Part shown: positions 1-6,974 of the stretch, piece after piece
Position numbering within the stretch: the stretch's first letter is position 1
Layout: each line of letters begins with the position of its first letter
Assembly (NCBI GenBank): GCA_947625225.1
Contig: CANQNQ010000001.1
Coordinates: forward strand, 1-64,000
DNA length: 64,000 bases
Reading direction: 5' to 3'
Origin: an uncultured Clostridia bacterium
GTDB taxonomy: Bacteria > Bacillota > Clostridia > Christensenellales > CAG-917
Notes under the pieces: generated by a model
Databases searched by the model: none
Seen by the model: only the letters and a program-made list of their open reading frames with translations
What the model was told of the DNA's origin: nothing
Position numbers and translations under genes: made by a program

Positions 1-119
1 TTTTATTACCGCATTTTGCGTATTACCCCACTAAACAGTAGCATTTTGCGCTCTTCCGCCCTCGTTTTGACAGCGCAGATTTTGTTGAATTTGCAGAGCA
101 TTTCCATCTCGATTTTTAT

Positions 120-156
120 AGAGTCTAAAAAATAAAATTAACCCTATTTAGACTCT
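120..156. repeat. 10-bp inverted repeat upstream of first gene
   Basis: AGAGTCTAAA (120-129) is mirrored by TTTAGACTCT (147-156) with a 17-nt spacer. It lies just upstream of a consensus promoter. The motif TTGACAGCGCA occurs at 66-76 and again at 168-178, where it supplies the -35 box. An operator or attenuator role is possible but not shown. Confidence 0.45.
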
Positions 157-167
157 GCCTCAATCGC

Positions 168-195
168 TTGACAGCGCATAATTTCGATGTATAAT
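168..195 (+). promoter_or_regulatory. Sigma-70 type promoter
   Basis: TTGACA (168-173) and TATAAT (190-195) are both exact consensus hexamers with a 16-bp spacer. They lie about 30 bp ahead of the ATG at 226, so they most likely drive that gene. Confidence 0.75.
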
Positions 196-225
196 TGAAA
201 ACGACGGAGGCTTAAAGATAAAATA

Positions 226-996
226 ATGGTCACATCAGGTTTGATCTGTCTTGAAGATGACTACCATTTTATGTACAAAGTGGGGCGCATTGATTATATG
301 GAGTGGGGAGATGAGTTTGAGTATATTATCTCGCCAAATTACGCCGTTATTGATATGCTTCCCGATCATCTTTTTCATGGCATTCCCGGTATTGACCTCT
401 CGCTGAGACAAAAGACATATAAAAGTCTCAATATAACCCCTGCATTTATCGCAGAAAGAACTCCATCCCCCAACATAGCAAATCTGAGAAACCTGCTCGA
501 AGATAAAAGTTCGGAAAAATCAAATCGCTTGGATTGGCTCATCAAGACGAACCATAGATATTTTGGTGACAGGCTGTTTGTAATCTTACTCAAAAATCAT
601 TCTAATATACAATGTCCGTCCGTGTTCGACCTGCCTACAAGGCGCAACATGCTCATCAAAAGATTGCTTGAAATAATATGCTTTGGAGATTATATCAAGA
701 CGAAGGAAATTGAAATCAACGATGCCAATCGAGCGGAATTTTATCGCTTTTTAATGCCTTTGTATGTGGATAAATTTGAAAGTGGCAAGCGCGCTCGGCT
801 GCGCGGCATAGAACAAGCAAAAGCGAGAAACGCATATAAAGGGAGGAAACCAATCACACTCTCTCCCATTCTCTTTGATAAGTACATGACAGCATTCTTA
901 AACAAACAAATTACTGCCGCCGAAGCCGCTAAAAAACTTGGCATATGCCGCGCCACTTTTTTCAACAAGCTGAAAATCTATAAAAACAAAATATAA
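226..996 (+). CDS. Unknown protein with recombinase-like C-terminal helix-turn-helix
   Basis: A 256-residue protein. I do not recognise the first ~190 residues and see no resolvase catalytic serine there. The last ~65 residues resemble the tail of small serine recombinases: a linker IEQAKARNAYKGRKP, like the AKxxGxYKGRK linker of resolvases, then an HTH with AAEAAKKLGICRATFFNKL. It probably binds DNA and may be a regulator or a divergent invertase/resolvase relative. A consensus promoter sits at 168-195. A GGAGG at 206-210 is about 15 nt from the ATG, longer than usual, so the exact start is uncertain. It lies at the left of an AT-rich accessory region. The coding call is firm and the function is not. 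Confidence 0.75.
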   Translation: MVTSGLICLEDDYHFMYKVGRIDYMEWGDEFEYIISPNYAVIDMLPDHLFHGIPGIDLSLRQKTYKSLNITPAFIAERTPSPNIANLRNLLEDKSSEKSNRLDWLIKTNHRYFGDRLFVILLKNHSNIQCPSVFDLPTRRNMLIKRLLEIICFGDYIKTKEIEINDANRAEFYRFLMPLYVDKFESGKRARLRGIEQAKARNAYKGRKPITLSPILFDKYMTAFLNKQITAAEAAKKLGICRATFFNKLKIYKNKI

Positions 997-1013
997 TCAA
1001 TGCTGAGATGATT

Positions 1014-1048
1014 AGTCAGGGCCACCAGTTCAGCCGATGACCCTGACT
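1014..1048. other. Hairpin downstream of the 226-996 gene
   Basis: AGTCAGGG (1014-1021) pairs with CCCTGACT (1041-1048) across a 19-nt loop. No T-run follows, so it is at best a weak terminator. Bases 1080-1165 beyond it are AT-rich, with repeated TTTTTCAAG-like words and no gene. Confidence 0.35.
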
Positions 1049-1176
1049 TCACTGAATAAGTTGCATTCCAATAAAGTATCTTAATATAAAAATTTTTTCA
1101 AGGCAGTTTTATAAATTATCAAAACTTTTTCAAGCGACTTTTGACAAATTTATAAACTTTTTTGAAGCACATAAAG

Positions 1177-2433
1177 TCAGATATACTCCATTGGCAAAAC
1201 GACGAGGTCGTCGGAGAGGTACAGTTTGGTGTCGTACAGGCAGACGATCGCGCCCATGCCGCGGGTTTTGGCGGCGTCCTTGTCCAAAACGTCAAAGGCG
1301 GAGGCCATAGATTTGGTGGGGTTGGCGCTCTTTTTTATCTCGATGGGATAGAGTGTGCCGTTCTCCTCGATTATGAGGTCTATCTCGCTCTCTTCCTCAA
1401 AAATTTCGCCGTTCTCTTTAGTGCGCTTTTTGTCCTTGCCGCGGTAGTAGAACACGTTGAAGGTGTAGTCGCTCCCCTCGTTGCTGAACGACTTCAATAT
1501 CTCGGATATGACGAACGTTTCAAACATATTCCCCGCGACCGCGCTCTGTTCGAGAGCCTCAGCGCTATTCCATTTGGACAGATAGCACGCAAGTCCCGTA
1601 TCCCTGAAATAGAGCTTAGGCGTTTTGATCGCGCGCGTCAAGTGGCTTGAATAGTACGGCTGCAAAATAAAGATTATCCCCGTGCGCTCCAAGACGGACA
1701 CCCAATTTTTGATGGTGGCTTGCGTAACGCCGACGTCCTGCGCCACCGACGCATAGTTAAGCATTTGCGCCGTCCTTGCCGCGATTGCCGAAAGGAACCT
1801 CGTGAAGGCGAGCGTATCCTTTATCTCTATTTCCTCTTTGATGTCGCGCTCCAGATACGTCCGCACATATGACGAATAAAAATCCTGCCAATCCCTCTCC
1901 GTAACGTTTATCTCCGGATACATGCCGCGATGTATGGTCTGCCACAGATTGTTATACGGCTTGAGGTACTTTTCCCTTGCGGCAATGTATTCTTCCGTCG
2001 GGACAAAGTGCTTGTTGAAGTCTATCCCGTTGAGTTCGCGCATGGAAAGACCCTGCAACTCCAAAATCGAAATTCTGCCCGCCAAAGACTCCTGCACTTT
2101 GGACATCAGCCTCATCTGCTGCGAACCCGTCAGATAATAGTTTTCATACATGCCCGGCTTATCGCACTCCATTTTGATGTAAGGGAATATCTCCGCCGCA
2201 TACTGCACTTCGTCAATGATGGACGGCTTTGGAAGATTTTTGATGAAAAGTTTTGGGTCCTCGATGGCGGTGTTGAGCAACAGCTTGTCGTCAAAAGTGA
2301 CGTAGCGAACATCGGGATATAGCTCTTTAAGTAGCGTGGACTTCCCTACCTGCCTCGCGCCCGTAACGAGAATACACCTGCTGTTTTTTGCCCTCTGTTT
2401 AAGCACCGACTCGATATTTCTCTTGATATACAT
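1177..2433 (-). CDS. DUF4143-type AAA+ ATPase (AAA_14 family)
   Basis: About 418 residues, counted from the ATG at 2433 that follows GAGGTGGAT; the track's GTG at 2439 overlaps that ribosome binding site. Near the N-terminus is the Walker A GARQVGKSTLL, then a Walker B-like PSIIDEVQYA. A winged-helix segment follows around residue 230 (VTQATIKNWVSVLERTG). The C-terminal DUF4143 part has FRDTGLACYL and ends in a PD-(D/E)XK-like core (EIDLIIEENG...YPIEIKKS). Proteins of this architecture are very common in gut anaerobes and their cellular role is not established. It stands alone on the minus strand, head-to-head with the AbiE operon. The length is normal and no damage is seen. Confidence 0.9.
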   Translation of the reverse strand: MYIKRNIESVLKQRAKNSRCILVTGARQVGKSTLLKELYPDVRYVTFDDKLLLNTAIEDPKLFIKNLPKPSIIDEVQYAAEIFPYIKMECDKPGMYENYYLTGSQQMRLMSKVQESLAGRISILELQGLSMRELNGIDFNKHFVPTEEYIAAREKYLKPYNNLWQTIHRGMYPEINVTERDWQDFYSSYVRTYLERDIKEEIEIKDTLAFTRFLSAIAARTAQMLNYASVAQDVGVTQATIKNWVSVLERTGIIFILQPYYSSHLTRAIKTPKLYFRDTGLACYLSKWNSAEALEQSAVAGNMFETFVISEILKSFSNEGSDYTFNVFYYRGKDKKRTKENGEIFEEESEIDLIIEENGTLYPIEIKKSANPTKSMASAFDVLDKDAAKTRGMGAIVCLYDTKLYLSDDLVVLPMEYI

Positions 2434-2586
2434 ATCCACCTCTGCGATAAATCTATAGTATGACTATATATTAGCCGCATTTTGTGCATTTGTCAAGAGA
2501 ATATGTCAAAGTGCCGGCTTTTATGGGTGTGATATTAACGAACTCCATTCTTTAGCTATATTATTATCCAAATTAACACAAAACAA

Positions 2587-2615
2587 TTGACATTCGCATT
2601 GTTACGCGTTACAAT
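2587..2615 (+). promoter_or_regulatory. Promoter of the AbiE toxin-antitoxin operon
   Basis: TTGACA (2587-2592) and TACAAT (2610-2615) have a 17-bp spacer and lie 24 bp ahead of the abiEi start. Type IV AbiEi proteins of other bacteria autorepress by binding inverted repeats at their promoter. I see no long perfect repeat here. Confidence 0.7.
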
Positions 2616-2638
2616 AGTTAAAAATAGGTGGTTGAACT

Positions 2639-3376
2639 ATGGCAATGTGGATTCCATATGTTATTACAAAGAAGAATATGCGTCCGCAGTTTGCAAGCGA
2701 TGTGCAATATGAAAATTGGATAGCGGGACAACTTCGCGCCAAAAAAATAATGAAAGTGCGCAAAGGGCTCTACGTTCTACTCAACGTCACGGGCGAGCCT
2801 ATGGCGACGAAGTTTGAGATCGCGAGCAAAATTGCAGACGACGCTTTTGTATGCTACCATTCCGCGTTGGAATTTTACGGCGTGGCAAATCAGGTATTTC
2901 ATACGGTGACGGTCGGAAGCGAATCGCGGTTCAATCCGTTCACCTTTCTCGATATTGACTATATCCGCAAACAACCTAAAAATTATTATGGCATTGCCGA
3001 CATAATGCAAGGCTCATTGCGCATCACCACGATTGAGCGCACGATAATAGATTGCATCGACGACATCGATGCGGGAGGCGGCATAGATGAGCTGCTTGGC
3101 GCGCTCAATCAAATACATATCCTCGATGAACAAAAATTGCTCGGCGCGCTTGACGCCTACAATTGCATACTTCTCTATCAAAAAGCGGGATATATCCTGC
3201 AGCACTATCAAAGCCAATTTGGGCTGACGGACGCTTTTTTCGACGAATGTAAGCGGCATTTGACCAAACAAGTGAAATACTTTTTGAAAGACGAATATGG
3301 CGAAGTGGAATACAATTCTGAGTGGCAGCTCATGGCGCCGAAAAATCTCATCTCTCGGATCGAAGGAGGCTATTAA
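2639..3376 (+). CDS. AbiEi-type antitoxin / transcriptional regulator
   Basis: A 245-residue protein with the AbiEi layout. An N-terminal winged helix covers about residues 1-60 (ending KIMKVRKGLYVLLN), followed by the typical CYHSALEFYGVANQ segment and the IERTIIDCIDD segment of the antitoxin C-terminal domain. In studied systems AbiEi counteracts the AbiEii nucleotidyltransferase toxin, without forming a tight complex, and represses the operon. AGGTGG precedes the ATG, and a second ATG lies two codons later. Its TAA is immediately followed by the ATG of the partner gene (TAAATG), which implies translational coupling. Confidence 0.85.
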   Translation: MAMWIPYVITKKNMRPQFASDVQYENWIAGQLRAKKIMKVRKGLYVLLNVTGEPMATKFEIASKIADDAFVCYHSALEFYGVANQVFHTVTVGSESRFNPFTFLDIDYIRKQPKNYYGIADIMQGSLRITTIERTIIDCIDDIDAGGGIDELLGALNQIHILDEQKLLGALDAYNCILLYQKAGYILQHYQSQFGLTDAFFDECKRHLTKQVKYFLKDEYGEVEYNSEWQLMAPKNLISRIEGGY

Positions 3377-4315
3377 ATGGAATTTTCAAAACAATATCTC
3401 AACGAATTGGCTTTACGGACGGGCTTTATTAAGGAAACGCTTGAAAAAGTCTTGCGCCTTGCCGAGGTCTTAAAATTCATAAACAACGATAACGTTATAG
3501 GTGGCACATTGGCATTGAAAGGCGGTACTGCTATAAATTTAACAGCCGTTGAACTCCCACGGCTCTCCGTGGATATTGACCTCGATTATACAGAGAACGT
3601 CGTCCGCGAGGAGCTGCCCGCGGCGAAGGCAAAAATCGGCAAACGCCTCACCGACTATATGTTTCAAGAGGGATATTCTCTGATCGACACAAGGGAGTAT
3701 TTTGCTCTTACATCATTCGTGTTTGGCTATATCAACTGCGCAGGAAATCGTGACAACATCAAAGTTGAAATTAACTATCTCGACCGTTGCCATATTCTTC
3801 CCCTCGAAAAGAAGTGCCTCTTGACGAAAGGCCTTGTCGGCGATTTTGAAGTTCTCACACTTAACACGACCGAGTTGTATGCAAGCAAGATCAATGCCCT
3901 GCTCGCACGGGCGACGCCGAGAGATCTGTATGATGTCAATTCAATGATAGAGAGAGGCGTCGTGAGCGACAAAAACTCACTTAAAAAGTGCCTCATCTTT
4001 TACAGCGTTATAGCGGGAGATTATTCAATATCGGCACTTGATTATGCCAATATTGAAAGATTAAACTTCTATAAGTACAAAACACAATTGAAACCCGTCA
4101 TTGCAAAAACGGACACTTTTGACATCGAGAAGGCTAAGACGACGGTTATCGATTACCTGAAAGATCTGATTGTCTTAACAGCGCGCGAAACAGATTTTAT
4201 ACTGAAAATGAAGGATAAGATATACAATCCTTCCCTGCTTTTCGACGACGAGGCAATCGTTCAACGCATCGTTTGCCACCCTGCCGCCTTATGGCGAACA
4301 AGAGGGGCAGAATAA
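3377..4315 (+). CDS. AbiEii-type nucleotidyltransferase toxin
   Basis: A 312-residue DUF1814/AbiEii family protein. The nucleotidyltransferase signature is clear: LKGGTAINL, then LSVDIDLDYT about 20 residues on (the GSx10DxD-like motif with the DxD aspartates), and a later ELYASKINALLARATPRDLYD with the conserved lysine and aspartate of the family. Such toxins act bacteriostatically, and related ones modify tRNA or act in phage defence by abortive infection. The start uses GGAGG within the end of abiEi. The protein looks complete. The pair marks this stretch as accessory, plausibly stabilising the neighbouring element. Confidence 0.88.
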   Translation: MEFSKQYLNELALRTGFIKETLEKVLRLAEVLKFINNDNVIGGTLALKGGTAINLTAVELPRLSVDIDLDYTENVVREELPAAKAKIGKRLTDYMFQEGYSLIDTREYFALTSFVFGYINCAGNRDNIKVEINYLDRCHILPLEKKCLLTKGLVGDFEVLTLNTTELYASKINALLARATPRDLYDVNSMIERGVVSDKNSLKKCLIFYSVIAGDYSISALDYANIERLNFYKYKTQLKPVIAKTDTFDIEKAKTTVIDYLKDLIVLTARETDFILKMKDKIYNPSLLFDDEAIVQRIVCHPAALWRTRGAE

Positions 4316-4356
4316 AGTCAAAGCCTAATATTTAAGCAATGTAAAGTTGTACCTGA

Positions 4357-4557
4357 CAAAATTCAAGGATCGAATTTGTTCAATTCAACGAATTTTTGAA
4401 GTTGCTGCAAATCAGCGAAGCGGACGTCAAAAACAGCCCGCCACTTATAGATTTATCGCCAAAAAAGACTAAAAAGGTAACGGAATTTATAGAGGCAAAA
4501 CATGCAAATGCTTCTGTCGGTGATATACTGACCTTTAAGTTTTCTAAAAAAGCATAA
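4357..4557 (+). pseudogene. Orphan open frame without a start codon (fragment)
   Basis: An open frame of 66 codons follows a TGA at 4354 and ends at TAA 4555-4557. It has coding-like composition (for example FNEFLKLLQISEADVKN, then EFIEAKHANASVGDI) but no usable start or Shine-Dalgarno sequence. It looks like the C-terminal remnant of a lost gene. The family is not recognised. Confidence 0.35.
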
Positions 4558-4559
4558 GC

Positions 4560-4712
4560 GTCTCTATTCTCGTCCTAAACCTCATCGATCCCGCCGCCCT
4601 GTCCGCCGTGAGGATATCCTTTCGCATCCTGCATGAGGCTTTTGACAAGGCTCTCCGCTTGGAAAATTCCCTGCGCAAATCATTCTCTTACATTCATCGC
4701 CTATTCGTGTAA
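4560..4712 (+). pseudogene. Short coding-like remnant
   Basis: An open frame of 50 codons, in a different phase from the preceding remnant, reads like protein (LNLIDPAALSAVRISFR, then ALRLENSLRKSF). It has no start codon or ribosome binding site. It ends at TAA 4710-4712, inside the GTAACCCC repeat. It may be debris of a mobile-element gene. Confidence 0.3.
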
Positions 4713-4761
4713 CCCCTTGTAACCCCCATTCCAAATCTGTGAGGGGTTACACAGGGGTTAC
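4709..4761. repeat. GTAACCCC paired inverted repeats (iteron-like)
   Basis: GTAACCCC occurs at 4709-4716 and 4719-4726, and its complement GGGGTTAC at 4743-4750 and 4754-4761. The two pairs face each other across a 16-nt centre and can form a long stem. This could be a protein-binding site for element replication or mobilisation, or an extrusion hairpin. The sequence does not decide which. Confidence 0.5.
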
Positions 4762-4844
4762 AGAAGTAAAACTCCAAATAAATAGCAATCGGCTATAATA
4801 TCCCATACTATTTTCTTGAGTATAAAGTCATATATGCAATCTAC

Positions 4845-4991
4845 TTATTCGTCTGTCACAGTATAAATATCCCGATGTTCTCGTACAAACTCTAGTTGAA
4901 TTTTTATATCTTTCCCGACATCTTTGCCCGCCAAAACATGCACCATTAACTCGGTGTCTGTGACTTCTATAACTTTTCCTATGCTCTTCAC
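4845..4991 (-). CDS. Small protein, 48 aa, possible beta-barrel fragment
   Basis: This frame is too short for the ORF track. It starts with GTG at 4991 after AAGGATATAA and ends with TAA at 4845. The protein begins MKSIGKVIEVTDTELMVHVL. The alternating hydrophobic pattern and the IGKVIEV..TELMVHV core recall the HAS-barrel at the N-terminus of HerA-type ATPases, so it may be a truncated piece of such a protein. No downstream continuation is present. Both coding status and similarity are tentative. Confidence 0.4.
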   Translation of the reverse strand: MKSIGKVIEVTDTELMVHVLAGKDVGKDIKIQLEFVREHRDIYTVTDE

Positions 4992-5044
4992 TTATATCCT
5001 TTTTCCATTTAGCCGATTTGCCACAGATTTGCAGAGCTTCAAAA

Positions 5045-5600
5045 ATTTTTTATTTTAGACCCTACGATTTTGCCAAAAAATCGCCCTTCTTATTGGAGGG
5101 GTGTTGAACGGCGGGGTTCTCGACGGAGGAGATTGCGGGAGCGCAGAAAAAAATTTTTGAAGAATTTTGCGTTCAGACCCTTCGGTTTTGCCCGAAAAAA
5201 GCCCCTTTAAGTGAAGGGGTATCGCATGACGATATGAATGGCGCGGTGGCACTTACAACCTTCGAAGAAAAATTTTTTGAAAAATTTTCAATTTAGGGGG
5301 TACGATTTTGCCAAGAAAACGCTCTTCTTATTGGATGGGTGTTGAACAGCGGCGTTCTCGACGGAGGAGATTGCGGGAACGCAGAAAAAAATTTTTGAAG
5401 AATTTTGCGTTCAGACCCTTCGGTTTTGCCCGAAAAAAGCCCCTTTAAGTGAAGGGGTATCGCATGACGGCGCACTCAGCGCGGTGACACTTAACGCCGA
5501 CAAAGAAAAATTTTTTGAAAAATTTTCAATTTAGGGGTACGATTTTGCCAAAAAATCGCCCCTTTAAGTGAGGGGGTATTGCAAGACAACGCTCTCGACG
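5045..5600. repeat. Tandem array of about 119-bp units with alternating A/B types
   Basis: The core GATTTTGCC or GGTTTTGCC recurs at 5066, 5184, 5304, 5422 and 5541, a period of 118-120 bp. Units alternate: type A carries TACGATTTTGCCAA, type B carries TTCGGTTTTGCCCG followed by CCCCTTTAAGTGAAGGGG. Two A+B dimers are almost identical over about 238 bp, and the fifth unit is an A/B hybrid. Units are separated by AAAAATTTTTGAA-like words. The ORF-track proteins here (5055-5691, minus) are by-products of the repeat. The function is unknown, and it is not a CRISPR because the spacers are themselves repeated. Confidence 0.85.
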
Positions 5601-5655
5601 CGGAAAATACAAAAATTTTTGCGATTCGATGTTGCAAACTGCCAAAAAAAATCAA

Positions 5656-5774
5656 CCATACCAAAGTGAGGGGAAAATTTGGGCGTATCAAGGACGAAAA
5701 AATTCCGCCATACCAAAGTGGGAGAAAAAATTCATGTGTATCAAACTGCCAAAAAATTCAACCATACCAAAGTG
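5656..5774. repeat. Three tandem copies of CCATACCAAAGTG, ~53-bp period
   Basis: CCATACCAAAGTG lies at 5656-5668, 5708-5720 and 5762-5774, each preceded by an A-rich AAAAAWTC-like run and followed by a G-rich stretch. The A-rich part resembles the TTGCCAAAAAATC core of the preceding array, so this may be a diverged, shorter form of the same repeat family. No convincing gene covers it. Confidence 0.7.
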
Positions 5775-5891
5775 GGAGGCATTTCGAGTATTCGGTCGCT
5801 GAAGTGCGTTCAGAGTGCTGCGCTCAAATCTTATATTGCGAAGCAAGAAAAACACTTTGGGAATTTTCACTCAACCCACGGACTTTTTGAG

Positions 5892-5963
5892 AAAAGTGTC
5901 CTTGTGGATATTGAAAGGAATTTTTGCGCAGACCGTCAACTTTTCCCCAAAAGTGTCCTTGTG
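5892..5963. repeat. Direct repeat AAAAGTGTCCTTGTG
   Basis: The 15-mer occurs at 5892-5906 and 5949-5963, each followed by (G)ATATT and a purine run. It belongs to the same gene-poor segment (about 5000-6090), where I find no supportable coding region apart from a four-codon frame at 6027. Confidence 0.6.
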
Positions 5964-6011
5964 ATATTAGAGGGAGTTATTTCCCTAACCTTAAATCAGC
6001 AATCAATAAAC

Positions 6012-6041
6012 AAGGAGGTGATTCCAATGCAGAACGAATGA
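6012..6041 (+). other. Perfect Shine-Dalgarno followed by a four-codon frame
   Basis: AAGGAGGTGATTCC matches the anti-Shine-Dalgarno complement AAGGAGGTGATCC apart from one extra T. It is followed by ATG at 6027 and only MQNE before TGA at 6039-6041. It may be the start of a decayed gene, or a leader cistron ahead of the 6093 gene. Confidence 0.4.
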
Positions 6042-6092
6042 CCTTGCCGACGGTCGGTAAACAGTGGCGAAAAGAAAATTAAAGGAGGTTTT

Positions 6093-6809
6093 ATGGAAGG
6101 AAAAACACAACTTACAAAATTCACGTTCTACGACCTGTATGCGGAACTTATGGATACGCTCACGGACGAAGAACGCGGGAAACTGCTTCGCACTATGTGT
6201 GCTTATGCGTTCGAGGATGCGCCGCCCGCGCTCTCGGATAAGAAGCTCGTCTATCTTTGGGGGAACATTGCAGACACTCTTGCCGTGGATAAAGAAGCGC
6301 AGGAAAGCGGGCGCACGCCGAAGGGCTTGAACAGGCAGATGAAGCACTTTATGTTCCACCGAAACTTCTATGAAGCGTTGCCGCTCATGGACGATAAGCA
6401 AGCGGGACAGTTTGTAAAGGCGATATATAACTTCGCCTTAAAAGAACAAGAGCCGAAACTATCTTCTCCCGTGGACACCTATTATAGGCTCGCAAAGCGG
6501 AAGTTACAGCTTTCCAAGACGCGCAGTAAGGTTGGGAAGATCGGTGGGAACGCGCCGCGTGTAAAGGTCACGGACGAACAAGTTTCCAAACTGCCGAGGT
6601 GCGGAATGGGCATCGATTTTGAGGAATTTATGTCCCGTAATCCGCAAATCACGAACGACCTATACCGTTCGAGTCTGCATTTGGCGGACGAGGTCGATTG
6701 GTCGATGCTCGACTATTGCCTGCCCATATCGAAGTATCAAAATTGCACGAGCCTCTATAAAATCCTGTCCAATTACGACGAGATTTTGAACGGCTGGAAG
6801 GGAGCATGA
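6093..6809 (+). CDS. DUF6291-like mobile-element protein
   Basis: A 238-residue protein with an internal duplication. Residues about 8-68 (TFYDLYAELMDTLTDEERGK...) and about 83-150 (FYEALPLMDDKQAGQFVKAI...) follow the same helix pattern, each opening with FY...L..L.D and a short acidic/amphipathic repeat. This is the layout I associate with DUF6291-type proteins encoded by phages and integrative elements near replication or mobilisation genes. No enzymatic motif is visible. AAAGGAGG sits ideally before the ATG. Its stop overlaps the next small frame, and a relaxase follows, so it probably belongs to the mobilisation operon. The exact role is unknown. Confidence 0.7.
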   Translation: MEGKTQLTKFTFYDLYAELMDTLTDEERGKLLRTMCAYAFEDAPPALSDKKLVYLWGNIADTLAVDKEAQESGRTPKGLNRQMKHFMFHRNFYEALPLMDDKQAGQFVKAIYNFALKEQEPKLSSPVDTYYRLAKRKLQLSKTRSKVGKIGGNAPRVKVTDEQVSKLPRCGMGIDFEEFMSRNPQITNDLYRSSLHLADEVDWSMLDYCLPISKYQNCTSLYKILSNYDEILNGWKGA

Positions 6810-6952
6810 CGGGAAACAAAGAACAAGCGAAAGACGGGCAAAATACGAGCAAAATGAGGAAAAACGGAAGCAGGCTAAGATTTTGCAGTCTGCGACGGCA
6901 AAATCACAAAGACGGCGAGGAAATTGCGAAGCGGGATACCCGCCTTCGATAA
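6806..6952 (+). CDS. Small basic protein, 48 aa, overlapping start
   Basis: The ATG at 6806 overlaps the preceding TGA (ATGA), the usual arrangement for coupled translation. The product is highly charged (MTGNKEQAKDGQNTSKMRKN...) and ends in TAA 6950-6952, nine bases before the relaxase ribosome binding site. It is not in the ORF track because of its length. It could be a small mobilisation accessory protein or a decayed one. No family is recognised. Confidence 0.45.
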   Translation: MTGNKEQAKDGQNTSKMRKNGSRLRFCSLRRQNHKDGEEIAKRDTRLR

Positions 6953-6974
6953 TTAAAATTTAGGAGGAAGAAAT

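Noticed and set aside
4709-4761. Chromosomal or plasmid replication origin
   Set aside because: There are no DnaA boxes, no replication initiator gene and no AT-rich unwinding region with the expected layout. Kept only as an iteron-like repeat.
5055-5691. Several 60-66 aa minus-strand ORFs with a shared IPLHLKG sequence
   Set aside because: They repeat because the DNA repeats. They have no ribosome binding sites and arise from the 119-bp tandem units.
5045-5774. CRISPR array
   Set aside because: The units are too long, the intervening DNA is itself repeated, and no cas genes are present.
5579-6041. Plus-strand ORFs of 103 and 120 aa
   Set aside because: They run through the 53-bp repeats, have no good start, and their sequence is repeat-derived.
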